DNA of 21,345 bases from Novosphingobium sp. (GCA_027490345.1 JAIXYF010000323.1:1-21345); one strand, 5' to 3'. Positions 9,425 through 17,264 are shown, counted from the stretch's first letter. Notes: generated by a model not told the origin, from the sequence alone. Translations and numbers: made by a program.

Positions 9425-11449
9425 TCAGCGCGAGTCCGCCGGTCGGATGGGAATATCCTCAGGCGCAAGCCCGGCTGCGTGCCGGGCGATTGCCGCAGCA
9501 AGGCCTTGCTCCAGATCACGCGTATAAGCGGCGGTATCGAACAGCGGCGCACTGTGGCGCGCCTGCACCAGCCGGGTGCGCAAGGCGGCCAGCCGGGCAG
9601 GATCGCGTGCCAGAGCCAGAGCCAGCGCGGCATAGTCTGCCGGTGATGTGGTGATGAGTTCGGGCAGGCCAACCGCGTGCAGCAGGCTTGCCGCGACGCG
9701 CGCGGCAAACCCCTGCCCCGCCAGCGTGAGCACCGGCAAGCCGCCCCACAGCGCATCGCTGGCGGTGGTATGCGCATTATAGGCAAAGGTATCCAGAAAC
9801 AGATCGGCCAGCGCGTGGCGGGCGATATGCACATCGAATGCGGTGCGCGCGGCCCAGACCAGCCGCTCTGCCGCAATGCCCCGCGCCGCAGCTTCCCGCG
9901 CCAGATTGGCCCGTGCGGCGGGGCCCGGATCGGCCAGCCACAGCACGGCATGCGGCAAGGCGCGCAGCAGCCCCATCCACACATCCCATTCGGCCGGTGT
10001 GATCTTGTAGGCAGCGTTGAACGCGGCAAACACGAAGCCGGTTGCGGGCAGGCCGAATTCGGCGCGGGTCATCGGCCGGTCCGCAATCGGGCGGGTATTG
10101 TCGTTGGGCTGGAAGCTGTGCGGCATGATCAGCAGCTGCTCGGCATAATGCGCACGCGCTTCGGGGGGGATCACGTGGCGGTCTGCCACAAGGTAGTCGA
10201 TGAACGGGGCGCCCATGGTCCCGGGATAGCCGAGATGCGCCACCTGCAAGGGCGCGATCCTGCGGGCCAGAATGCCGGTGCGGCTCTGGCGGGTATGCCC
10301 GGTCAGATCGATGGCCAGATCCAGCCCTGCCGCGCGGATCAGCGCGGCTGCATCGGCATCGGAGAGCCCGGCGATTTCGTGGAAATGCTCCACGCTGGCG
10401 GCGAGGCGCGCGCGCATCGCATCGCCGGGCGCCGTGGTGAGCGCATAGGCATGGATTTCGAAGCGGCTGCGATCATGCGCTGCCAGAACCCCGGCGATCA
10501 GTTGCGCCACCGGATGTTCCCGTAAATCGGCGGAAAGATATCCGATCCGCAACCGCCGCGGGGCGCCTTGGCCCGCGCTGGCCGGCGGTGCTGGCACAGG
10601 CGCGGCTGGGCCGCTGCCCCAGCGCCCGGCAACGAATCGCTCCGCGCGCACCCGGTGGCGCGCGGGCGCATCCTCCATCGCCAGCAGCCCGAGCGGGTGG
10701 ACTGGCGCGCCAGACACCCCCAGCATCGGCACGCGCGCCGCATGGCGGCGCAGCCCGTCCCACGCGCAAAGCCGCGCTTCGATATGGAGCTTGCGCAGCA
10801 GGGCCGTGTCGTTTGCGCCGTCGCAGGCCAGCGCCGCCTCGAAGGCCGCCAATGCGGCTTCCGGCTCGCCCACTTCCTGCAAGGCGTTGCCGCGATTGGC
10901 ATGCGCCTCGCTGCACGCCGGATCGATCGCTAGCGCCTGATCATAAGCGGCGATAGCCTCGCCGTATCTGCCTAGTTCGGTCAATGTGTTGCCGCGGTTG
11001 ACATGCCCGTCGCGAAACCCCGGCGCGATCCGCAGCAACGCATCGCAGGCCGCCATCCCAGCCTCAGGGCGGCCGCTATCGAGCCGCAGCACCGCCAGAT
11101 TGTTCCATGCGGCCGCATGGCCCGGCGCCAGCGCCGTAACCTGCGCATAGGCCGCCTCGGCCTCGGCCAGTGCGCCCTTGCCATGCAGCAGTAGCGCGCG
11201 GTTGTAATGGGCATCAACGCAGGCGGGATCGATGGCCAGTGCGCGATCGAAAGCGGCCTCGGCCGCCGCTGCCTCGCCCAGCGCGGCAAGGGCCGCGCCC
11301 TGCAGCACCGGGAGCATCGCAGCGCGCGGATGCCAGCCCATGAACCGGGCGGCATCGGCCACCAGCGCACGATGCTCGCCAGCTGTATAGCGGCGGATCA
11401 GCGCATCGAGGCACTGCTCGGCGGACGGGGTGGAATCGTGAGGGCTCAT
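9425..11449 (-). CDS. TPR-containing GT41 (OGT/SPINDLY-type) glycosyltransferase
   Basis: The protein is 674 aa. Residues about 46-214 hold around five TPR units with the usual pattern (AxxxYxxALAIDP, AHxNRGNxLxELG). Residues about 299-650 form the GT41 catalytic region. YLSADLREHP places H312 at the position of the OGT catalytic-base histidine. LGYPGTMG is at 407-413. FNAAYKITP contains K482, equivalent to the UDP-contacting lysine of OGT. HTTASDALW (560-568) is the nucleotide-sugar and phosphate site. Family members move a sugar, usually from a UDP donor, onto Ser/Thr or Asn of proteins in the cytoplasm, and the TPRs hold the acceptor. The donor sugar cannot be read from the sequence. It converges on the RTX gene with 14 bp between stops, which suggests an RTX protein as acceptor (inference). 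The ribosome binding site before the ATG is weak. Confidence 0.9.
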   Translation of the reverse strand: MSPHDSTPSAEQCLDALIRRYTAGEHRALVADAARFMGWHPRAAMLPVLQGAALAALGEAAAAEAAFDRALAIDPACVDAHYNRALLLHGKGALAEAEAAYAQVTALAPGHAAAWNNLAVLRLDSGRPEAGMAACDALLRIAPGFRDGHVNRGNTLTELGRYGEAIAAYDQALAIDPACSEAHANRGNALQEVGEPEAALAAFEAALACDGANDTALLRKLHIEARLCAWDGLRRHAARVPMLGVSGAPVHPLGLLAMEDAPARHRVRAERFVAGRWGSGPAAPVPAPPASAGQGAPRRLRIGYLSADLREHPVAQLIAGVLAAHDRSRFEIHAYALTTAPGDAMRARLAASVEHFHEIAGLSDADAAALIRAAGLDLAIDLTGHTRQSRTGILARRIAPLQVAHLGYPGTMGAPFIDYLVADRHVIPPEARAHYAEQLLIMPHSFQPNDNTRPIADRPMTRAEFGLPATGFVFAAFNAAYKITPAEWDVWMGLLRALPHAVLWLADPGPAARANLAREAAARGIAAERLVWAARTAFDVHIARHALADLFLDTFAYNAHTTASDALWGGLPVLTLAGQGFAARVAASLLHAVGLPELITTSPADYAALALALARDPARLAALRTRLVQARHSAPLFDTAAYTRDLEQGLAAAIARHAAGLAPEDIPIRPADSR

Positions 11450-11609
11450 GAATGCTCGGCAGAAGGTCGTGGCTTGCCTATCGTCCCGTTGCAGCCCCGT
11501 CCATGACCAAGCGCGCGGGCGCAGGCGTTCAGGCGTTCAGGCGCGCGCAAAGCACGTCTTGCCGCCCGTTCAAGAAATGAAACACTGTGTTCCGGTTTCT
11601 CCCCCTACC

Positions 11610-11711
11610 GAAGCGCGATATCGCTTCCTAAATACCGCTGGCAGCCGCCGGTTCCCCCTCCCTTCCCGGCGGCGCTCTGCGCTCTGGTGGCCGGTTCCGG
11701 CCGCGCAGAGC
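11610..11711. repeat. Three consecutive inverted repeats (hairpins)
   Basis: Arms are exact in each case. Hairpin a is gaagcg / cgcttc (11610-11615 and 11622-11627). Hairpin b is gccgccgg / ccggcggc (11644-11651 and 11666-11673, 14-nt loop). Hairpin c is gctctgcgc / gcgcagagc (11674-11682 and 11703-11711), enclosing a second stem ggccgg-tt-ccggcc (11689-11702). Hairpins b and c abut with no base between them. They could be structured RNA downstream of the DUF779 operon, a leader of the GT41 mRNA, or DNA-level palindromes. Function is unknown. Confidence 0.55.
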
Positions 11712-11717
11712 CCAAGA

Positions 11718-11760
11718 GCACCCGGGCAGGACCATCCCCCCCGCACCCCTGCCCGGGTGC
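11718..11760 (-). terminator. Candidate terminator hairpin after the DUF779 gene
   Basis: This is a perfect 13-bp inverted repeat, gcacccgggcagg (11718-11730) and cctgcccgggtgc (11748-11760), with a 17-nt loop. It starts 30 bp beyond the DUF779 stop in the direction of transcription. The sequence after the stem on the minus strand (TCTTGGG) has only a poor T-tract. It may therefore be a weak intrinsic terminator or an mRNA 3'-end stabiliser rather than a canonical terminator. Confidence 0.4.
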
Positions 11761-11789
11761 CAACCGGGCCCCAGCAAAAGCCCGTATCT

Positions 11790-12143
11790 TCAGATGGTGC
11801 AAGCGCCGGAGCGGATCAGGAAGCGCTGCTCGCGCCCGTTGTCGAGGCTGAACATGCCGCCGCGTCCGGTCACGGCATCCAGTAGCCATTCGCTTTCGTC
11901 ACCAAGAACCCCCCAAGCTTCCGCCTGAAGCGCGCCGATATAGAACGGCGCCTCGCCCACATGGCCCAGCAGCACATCGCCCGCGCCGACGCAGAATTCG
12001 CTCACCGGATAGCACATTGGGGAGGAGCCATCGCAGCACCCGCCCGATTGGTGAAACAGCACTGGCCCGTGCTCGGCGATGATCTCGGCCAGCAGGGCCA
12101 GAGCTGCGGAGGTGGCGGAAACCCGGTTGGTCTCTGGGCTCAT
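11790..12143 (-). CDS. DUF779 family protein, partner of aldehyde dehydrogenase
   Basis: The protein is 117 aa. The start was taken as the ATG at 12143, only 4 nt after the aldehyde dehydrogenase stop; a longer in-frame start at 12215 would overlap that gene and add residues unlike the family. The DUF779 signature is clear: HGPVLFHQSGGCCDG followed by SSPMCYP (residues 25-46), with C36, C37, C44 and C51. These conserved Cys and His residues suggest metal or thiol chemistry, but the biochemical role is not established as far as I know. Members are typically encoded beside acetaldehyde-type aldehyde dehydrogenases, as here. Translational coupling to the upstream gene is likely. No signal peptide or membrane helix is seen, so it should be cytoplasmic. 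Confidence 0.85.
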   Translation of the reverse strand: MSPETNRVSATSAALALLAEIIAEHGPVLFHQSGGCCDGSSPMCYPVSEFCVGAGDVLLGHVGEAPFYIGALQAEAWGVLGDESEWLLDAVTGRGGMFSLDNGREQRFLIRSGACTI

Positions 12144-12147
12144 GCGC

Positions 12148-13653
12148 TCAGAAAAAACCCAACGCCTTGGGGCTGTAGCTGACCAGCAGGTTCTTGGTCT
12201 GCTGATAGTGATCAAGCATCATCTTGTGATTTTCCCGCCCGATGCCCGATTGCTTGTAGCCGCCGAAGGCCGCGTGCGCCGGATAGGCGTGATAGCAATT
12301 GGTCCACACGCGCCCGGCCTGCACCGCGCGCCCCGTGCGATAGGCCTGCGTGCCATTGCGCGTCCACACCCCCGCGCCAAGGCCATAGAGCGTGTCGTTG
12401 GCAATGGCGTGCGCGTCTTCGACATTCTTGAAAGTCGTCACCGCTACCACGGGGCCGAAGATTTCTTCCTGAAACACGCGCATTCTGTTGTGGCCTTCAA
12501 GGATCGTCGGCTTGACATAGAAGCCGCCCGCCATGTCGCCGGTCATCATGGCGCGCTCGCCGCCGGTCAGCACTTTGGCGCCTTCGCCCCGGCCGATCTC
12601 GAAATAGGAGAGGATCTTTTCGAGCTGCTCGGATGAGGCCTGCGCGCCGATCATGGTCGCGGCATCAAGCGGGCTGCCCTGCACGATTTTCTCCACGCGG
12701 GCCACGGCGCGCTCCATGAAGCGATCATAGATCGATTCCTGGATCAGTGCGCGGCTCGGGCAGGTGCAGACCTCGCCCTGATTGAGCGCGAACATGGCAA
12801 AGCCTTCGAGCGCTTTGTCAAAAAAGTCGTCATCCGCGTCCATCACATCGGCGAAGAAGATATTGGGCGATTTGCCGCCCAGCTCCAGCGTGACGGGAAT
12901 CAGGTTCTCGCTGGCATACTGCATGATCAGGCGGCCGGTCGTCGTCTCGCCAGTGAAGGCGATCTTGGCGATGCGGCGGCTCTGCGCTAGCGGCTTGCCC
13001 GCCTCAAGCCCGAAACCGTTGACCACATTCAGTACGCCAGGCGGCAGCAGATCGGCGATCAGTTCCAGCAGCACGTGGATCGAGGCCGGAGTTTGCTCGG
13101 CGGGCTTCAGCACCACGCAATTGCCCGCCGCCAGCGCGGGCGCAAGCTTCCACACCGCCATCAGGATCGGAAAGTTCCACGGGATGATCTGACCGACAAC
13201 GCCCAGCGGTTCGTGGAAATGGTAGGCGATGGTGTCGTGGTCGATCTCGGAAATGCCGCCTTCCTGCGCGCGGATGCACCCGGCGAAATAGCGGAAGTGA
13301 TCGATGGCGAGCGGCATGTCCGCCGCCATGGTCTCGCGGATCGGCTTGCCGTTGTCCCACGTCTCTGCCGCTGCCAGCAGCGCAAGGTTGGCTTCCATGC
13401 GGTCGGCAATGCGGTTCAGGATCAGCGCGCGTTCCGCCACGCTGCTGCGGCCCCAGCCATCCTTGGCGGCATGTGCGGCATCGAGCGCGGCTTCCACATC
13501 AGCGGCGGACGAGCGCGCCAGCGAAGTGATCACCTTGCCCGTGATCGGCGAGGGATTGTCGAACCGCCGCCCGTCTGCCGCATCAACCCAGCGCCCACCG
13601 ATGAAGTTGCCGTAATAGTCCTTGTAGGGATGCGGTGGCAGCGTGCCGGTCAT
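12148..13653 (-). CDS. NAD(P)+-dependent aldehyde dehydrogenase (AldB / AcoD / ExaC type)
   Basis: The protein is 501 aa, the usual family length, and oxidises an aldehyde to the acid. Catalytic features are intact: PWNFP with N160, the cofactor loop FTGETTTG (233-240), E257 in LELGGKSP, and the nucleophile C296 in NQGEVCTCPSR. The GEVCTCPSR form (not GQxCxAGSR) and the C-terminal NCYHAYPAHAAFGGYKQSG are typical of the AldB / AcoD / ExaC group, whose known substrates are acetaldehyde and other short aldehydes (acetoin or ethanol catabolism). A good ribosome binding site (AGAGGA, 6 nt before the ATG) supports the start. It is the first gene of an operon with DUF779. The FNR/FixK-like box about 190 bp upstream suggests induction at low oxygen. 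The exact substrate cannot be read. Confidence 0.93.
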   Translation of the reverse strand: MTGTLPPHPYKDYYGNFIGGRWVDAADGRRFDNPSPITGKVITSLARSSAADVEAALDAAHAAKDGWGRSSVAERALILNRIADRMEANLALLAAAETWDNGKPIRETMAADMPLAIDHFRYFAGCIRAQEGGISEIDHDTIAYHFHEPLGVVGQIIPWNFPILMAVWKLAPALAAGNCVVLKPAEQTPASIHVLLELIADLLPPGVLNVVNGFGLEAGKPLAQSRRIAKIAFTGETTTGRLIMQYASENLIPVTLELGGKSPNIFFADVMDADDDFFDKALEGFAMFALNQGEVCTCPSRALIQESIYDRFMERAVARVEKIVQGSPLDAATMIGAQASSEQLEKILSYFEIGRGEGAKVLTGGERAMMTGDMAGGFYVKPTILEGHNRMRVFQEEIFGPVVAVTTFKNVEDAHAIANDTLYGLGAGVWTRNGTQAYRTGRAVQAGRVWTNCYHAYPAHAAFGGYKQSGIGRENHKMMLDHYQQTKNLLVSYSPKALGFF

Positions 13654-13841
13654 ACTGGTTCCTCTCTCGTGTATCCCGCGCGCGTTGTCCGCCCGCGCAC
13701 CATGGCGTGAAGTCTATCGCCTACAGCCCTCGAAACAAGGGCAGGATTGCAAGGTGCAACCCATGCCTCCAGCCCACCGATTACCGCCCTGTGCTGCAAT
13801 GTCCTACCACGCGTGGCATAGGGCCTGCTGCCTGCCGGACC

Positions 13842-13855
13842 TTGATCTCAGTCAA
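13842..13855. promoter_or_regulatory. FNR/FixK-type palindrome (candidate operator)
   Basis: TTGATCTCAGTCAA fits the alphaproteobacterial FnrN/FixK consensus TTGAY-N4-RTCAA. On the minus strand a weak -10-like TATGCC (13819 back to 13814) is centred about 32 bp away, the spacing of a class II activated promoter. That predicts transcription of the aldehyde dehydrogenase from near 13806, with a leader of about 150 nt. A Crp-family regulator other than FNR/FixK could also bind it. Confidence 0.5.
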
Positions 13856-13893
13856 ATCCTCGCCTCCTGCGCCGCGGCTGCCTCGACAACGCG

Positions 13894-14067
13894 ATGACCG
13901 AACTGGCGATGACCAGCGCACATGCCGTGGTTACTGCTTCGCTCCCGCCGATCCACAACGACCCGTTCGACCGGTTGCTGGTGGCGCAGGCCATGGCCGA
14001 AGGAGTTACCCTGCTCACCGCGGACCAGACCATCGCCCGGTATCGCGGCCCGATCCGGCCGGTATGA
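13894..14067 (+). pseudogene. C-terminal remnant of a PIN-domain (VapC-like) toxin
   Basis: The frame from 13894 encodes 57 residues with the C-terminal hallmark of PIN ribonucleases of the Sll0205/VapC type: ITAAH-like TSAHA, LPPIHNDPFDRLLVAQA (D23, D26), then LLTADQTIARY (D44). A full-length member is about 125-135 aa. The N-terminal half with the first catalytic acidic residue is missing: an in-frame stop lies at 13843, and the intervening codons (LLRRGCLDNA) do not look like PIN sequence. No antitoxin gene is seen upstream. It is very likely a decayed toxin-antitoxin locus. Expression is not expected, although the frame itself is intact. Confidence 0.7.
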
Positions 14068-14221
14068 TTGGTCAGAACTGATCGCTTCCCGGCGGCGCTG
14101 CAATCAGTTGAAGCCAAACCGCTTCGATTGCGCTAAGGACAGCGCTTCGCCCGGCGCGGGAGCTGGCCATGAAGGCCTCCACCGCTTGATCGGGCCGCTG
14201 ATCAGACTCCCCGGAAACACC

Positions 14222-15958
14222 ATGCCCTTTTCACAGCTCCCCCCCGCCCTCGGCGCCGCCGTGGCAGCACGCGGCTATGCCGCGCCCACCCCGGTTCAGG
14301 CCGCCGTCCTTGAAGCCGAAGCCCAGGGGCGCGATCTTGTCGTCTCGGCGCAGACCGGTTCGGGCAAGACCGTCGCTTTCGGTCTTGCCATGGCTGCAGA
14401 GCTGCTCGGGGGCGAAGATCGGATGCCTTATGCCGGCGCACCGCTGGCGCTCGTCATCGCGCCGACTCGCGAGCTGGCGCTGCAAGTCAGTCGCGAATTG
14501 GCCTGGCTTTACGAACAGACCGGCGCGCGCATTGCCACTTGCGTCGGCGGCATGGATGCCTCGCGCGAGCGCCGGATGCTGGCGCAAGGCACGCATATCG
14601 TGGTCGGCACGCCAGGCCGCTTGCGCGATCACCTCGATCGCGGAGCGCTGCAGCTTTCCTCCTTGCGCGCCGCCGTGCTCGATGAAGCGGACGAAATGCT
14701 CGACATGGGCTTCCGCGAAGACTTGGAAGCGATCCTCGATGCGACGCCGGATGAGCGCCGCACACTGCTGTTCTCGGCCACCATGCCTTCGCCCATCGTG
14801 GCGCTGGCCCGCAGGTATCAGCGCGATGCGCTGCGCATTTCCACCGTCTCTGAAGAGCGTGGGCATGGCGATATCGATTATCAGGCGATGGCCGTGGCGC
14901 CTGCCGATATCGAACACGCCGTGGTCAATCTTCTGCGCTTCCACGAAGCGGAAACCGCGATGCTGTTTTGCGCCACGCGTGACAACGTACGCCGCCTCCA
15001 CGCCAGCCTGACCGAGCGCGGCTTTGCCGTCGTCGCGCTTTCGGGCGAGCACAGCCAGAATGAGCGCAACCACGCGCTGCAGGCCTTGCGCGATCGCCGC
15101 GCCCGCGTCTGCGTGGCCACCGATGTCGCCGCGCGCGGGATCGATCTGCCCAGCCTCAGCCTCGTCGTCCATGTCGAGATTCCGCGGGATGCCGAAACGC
15201 TGCAGCACCGCTCGGGCCGCACCGGGCGCGCCGGCAAGAAGGGCACCGCTGTGCTGATCGTGCCCTATCCGCGCCGCAAGCGGGTGGAAGCGATGCTGCG
15301 CGGTGCGCGAATCCCTGCGCGCTGGGTGCCCGTGCCTTCGGCCGCCGATATCCGTTCGGCGGATTCAGCGCGCCTGATGTCCGTGCTTCTCGCACCGGTG
15401 GAGGCAACAGAGGAAGACCGCACGCTCGCGCAAGCCCTGCTGGCCGAACGCAGCGCAGAAGATATCGCGATGGCGCTGGTGCAGGTCCACCGCGCTCGGA
15501 TGCCCGAGCCTGAAGAACTGATGAGCAGCGATCCGGGCGGCCCGCCCGCTCCGCGCGAGCCGCGCCCCGGCTTTGAGCAGAGCGCGTGGATGCGGCTGAA
15601 CATCGGGCGCGACCAGAACGCCGATCCGCGCTGGGTGCTGCCGCTGCTGTGCCGCCGCGGCCATGTGAGCCGCAGCGAGATCGGCGCGATTCGCATCACC
15701 GCGCGCGAAACGCTGTTTGAAGTGCCCACGGCGATTGCCGCACGCTTCATGGATGCCGTGCGCCGCACGACCGAAGAAGCCGACGAGTTCGAGATTGCGC
15801 CGATGGACGGTGCCCCGCGCGATGACGCGCGCCGCCACCGCCGCGAAGGCAAGCCCGCTTATGCGCCCAAGCCCTATCGCCAGACCGGCAGGCCCGAAGC
15901 GCCCAAGAAGCCGCACCGCAAGGGTCCGTGGCGGGCCAAGCCCGACCGGGCAACCTAA
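14222..15958 (+). CDS. DEAD-box ATP-dependent RNA helicase (DeaD/DbpA-like)
   Basis: The protein is 578 aa from the ATG at 14222, with GGAAA 5 nt upstream. The frame is open further left, but the added residues run antiphase to the PIN remnant and show no helicase character. RecA-like motifs are complete: Q motif region GYAAPTPVQ (18-26), motif I AQTGSGKT (43-50), Ia PTRELA (81-86), TPGR (130-133), II DEAD (154-157), III SAT (185-187), ARGID (304-308) and VI HRSGRTGRAG (329-338). Residues about 455-517 resemble the DbpA RNA-binding domain, followed by a basic tail (530-578) that probably adds RNA affinity. Such enzymes remodel RNA in ribosome assembly, mRNA decay or cold adaptation, in the cytoplasm. 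It is an independent gene, convergent with the next one. Confidence 0.93.
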   Translation: MPFSQLPPALGAAVAARGYAAPTPVQAAVLEAEAQGRDLVVSAQTGSGKTVAFGLAMAAELLGGEDRMPYAGAPLALVIAPTRELALQVSRELAWLYEQTGARIATCVGGMDASRERRMLAQGTHIVVGTPGRLRDHLDRGALQLSSLRAAVLDEADEMLDMGFREDLEAILDATPDERRTLLFSATMPSPIVALARRYQRDALRISTVSEERGHGDIDYQAMAVAPADIEHAVVNLLRFHEAETAMLFCATRDNVRRLHASLTERGFAVVALSGEHSQNERNHALQALRDRRARVCVATDVAARGIDLPSLSLVVHVEIPRDAETLQHRSGRTGRAGKKGTAVLIVPYPRRKRVEAMLRGARIPARWVPVPSAADIRSADSARLMSVLLAPVEATEEDRTLAQALLAERSAEDIAMALVQVHRARMPEPEELMSSDPGGPPAPREPRPGFEQSAWMRLNIGRDQNADPRWVLPLLCRRGHVSRSEIGAIRITARETLFEVPTAIAARFMDAVRRTTEEADEFEIAPMDGAPRDDARRHRREGKPAYAPKPYRQTGRPEAPKKPHRKGPWRAKPDRAT

Positions 15959-15991
15959 CGGCGCAAAGGGACGGCGGCGAAGGTGCGGCCT

Positions 15992-16540
15992 TCAGGCTGC
16001 CTCTTCCAGCTCCACATATTCCGGGAAGAAACGCGGCGCGTGCTGCGACCAGCCCGGCGCTGTGGCGGCGGCTTCGCTAATCGACTGGAGCAGTTCCTTG
16101 CGGCGTTCCGGGCGGATGTGCGGCAGCGCCGAAGCGCCGCAGAAAGCCCCGGGAAGCCATGGGCGCACTTCGGCACCGAGCAGGCGTTCATAGAGGAAGC
16201 GGTAAGCCGAGAAGCAGGCGATTCGGCCCTGCGCCAGATCGAACGTGGTAACCCGCAGCAGCGGCCCCATTACGGCTTCGAGGTCTTCAAGCCCAGGCCC
16301 TTCGCTGCCTTCAAGATCGGTCCTGAGCAGGCCGCGCAATAGCTTGAGATCCTGATAGATCACATATTGCGTGCGGATCGAGGCGGCTTCGTGCGGCCCG
16401 CGCGACCAGCGGCGGAAGGCATCGTGGCGGCCAAGCCCAACATCGAGGCTGCGCCGGATATAGCGCTGCTCGCACGGGGAGAACCCGGCAAATTCCCGCA
16501 TTTCGGACAGAATGGTCTGCGCTGTCTCGGTCGTGGCCAT
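15992..16540 (-). CDS. Conserved-looking protein of unknown function (182 aa)
   Basis: I do not recognise a family. The start is the ATG at 16540, with GGAG about 10 nt upstream. The protein looks soluble, with no signal peptide or hydrophobic helix, and is rich in Arg, Leu and Glu. Helical character is suggested by segments such as QDLKLLRGLLRTDLEG (about 64-79) and ERRKELLQSISEAA (about 144-157). Cysteines occur at residues 23, 114 and 139. Codon use matches its neighbours. The stop lies 33 bp from the convergent helicase stop, and the start faces away from the iron cassette, so it seems to be transcribed alone. It is a real gene by coding quality, but its function is unknown. Confidence 0.7.
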   Translation of the reverse strand: MATTETAQTILSEMREFAGFSPCEQRYIRRSLDVGLGRHDAFRRWSRGPHEAASIRTQYVIYQDLKLLRGLLRTDLEGSEGPGLEDLEAVMGPLLRVTTFDLAQGRIACFSAYRFLYERLLGAEVRPWLPGAFCGASALPHIRPERRKELLQSISEAAATAPGWSQHAPRFFPEYVELEEAA

Positions 16541-16769
16541 GGCCCGCTCGCTCCGCTTGAATGCCAGCCGGACAGGTGTGGTGATCGCCCGGCCCTGCTG
16601 AAACGGTACGCCCCCTTGGTTAGGAACAGGTTAACTGGTTAATGCGCGGGGGGCCGGGGGGGCGCGGCAAGACTTTGCCAGCCCTGATGTGCCAGCCCTG
16701 ACTTGCCCGCCCTCACAAGCATAACCACAGGGTGACAACGCCCCCACCCGGCGCTAAGGCACAACGCGG

Positions 16770-17171
16770 ATGAACGCCCTGCGCAGCCTTGTCTTTCGGT
16801 ATCGCCTGCTGGCCATGCTGCTGGTCGCAGCTGCGCTATGTCTGCGCATCGTGCTGCCAGCCGGAACCATGATCGCGCCCGCAGCCAAAGTGCTGACCAT
16901 CCGCATCTGCGTCGACAGCCTGGGACACGACGGGATTGCTCAGATTGCGGTGCCGATGAAGGGCCTGGACAGCAAGACGGGCAGCTCCGCCAAGGGCGAA
17001 TGCGCGTTTTCTTCGCTCGCCATGGCCGCAACCGGCGGGGCCGATCCGGCGCTGCTGGCACTGGCGCTGGCTTTCATCACGCTGCTGGGCTTTGCCCCGG
17101 CCCCTGCCCCCCGGCCGCGCCGCACCAGCCGCCTGCGCCCACCACTGCGCGGACCACCCCGCTCCTTCTGA
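16770..17171 (+). CDS. DUF2946-like small membrane protein
   Basis: The protein is 133 aa. It has an N-terminal signal-anchor-like helix after RYR (residues about 13-30, including C24), then the short extracytoplasmic region VLTIRICVDS (C47) and GECAFSS (C78), a second hydrophobic segment (about 91-109), and a Pro/Arg-rich tail. This order of helix, TIxxCxx, CxFS and helix matches DUF2946 proteins, which in proteobacteria are often found by TonB-dependent receptors and metal-transport genes. The biochemical role is not established. It precedes the siderophore receptor by 93 bp on the same strand, so it is probably co-transcribed with it. The ribosome binding site is weak. Confidence 0.7.
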   Translation: MNALRSLVFRYRLLAMLLVAAALCLRIVLPAGTMIAPAAKVLTIRICVDSLGHDGIAQIAVPMKGLDSKTGSSAKGECAFSSLAMAATGGADPALLALALAFITLLGFAPAPAPRPRRTSRLRPPLRGPPRSF

Positions 17172-17264
17172 CGGAACCAACCGCCCGGCCGCTGCGCGCA
17201 CCGGGCACACCTTCCTGATGCGCCGCGCGTCTCGTTTGCGCGCCGGTGTGGAGCCTGATTTCTC

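Larger units (their letters stand above)
11450..11789. other. 340-bp non-coding gap between the GT41 and DUF779 genes
   Basis: No credible gene is present: the short frames here have no recognisable protein pattern. The gap contains the GT41 upstream region, an 8-bp tandem repeat (aggcgttc twice and a partial third copy, 11523-11543) and a cluster of inverted repeats from 11610 to 11760, listed separately. No clear -35/-10 pair for the GT41 gene was recognised. Confidence 0.6.

Noticed and set aside
13922..14221. 100-residue N-terminal extension of the helicase
   Set aside because: It overlaps the PIN remnant in another frame and looks non-coding (LLLRSRRSTTTRST). The Q-motif region begins just after the ATG at 14222, which has its own ribosome binding site.
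16600..16769. Search for a Fur box before the iron cassette
   Set aside because: Only AT-richer fragments such as ggttaactggttaa were found. None matches a Fur or Irr-type palindrome well enough to report.
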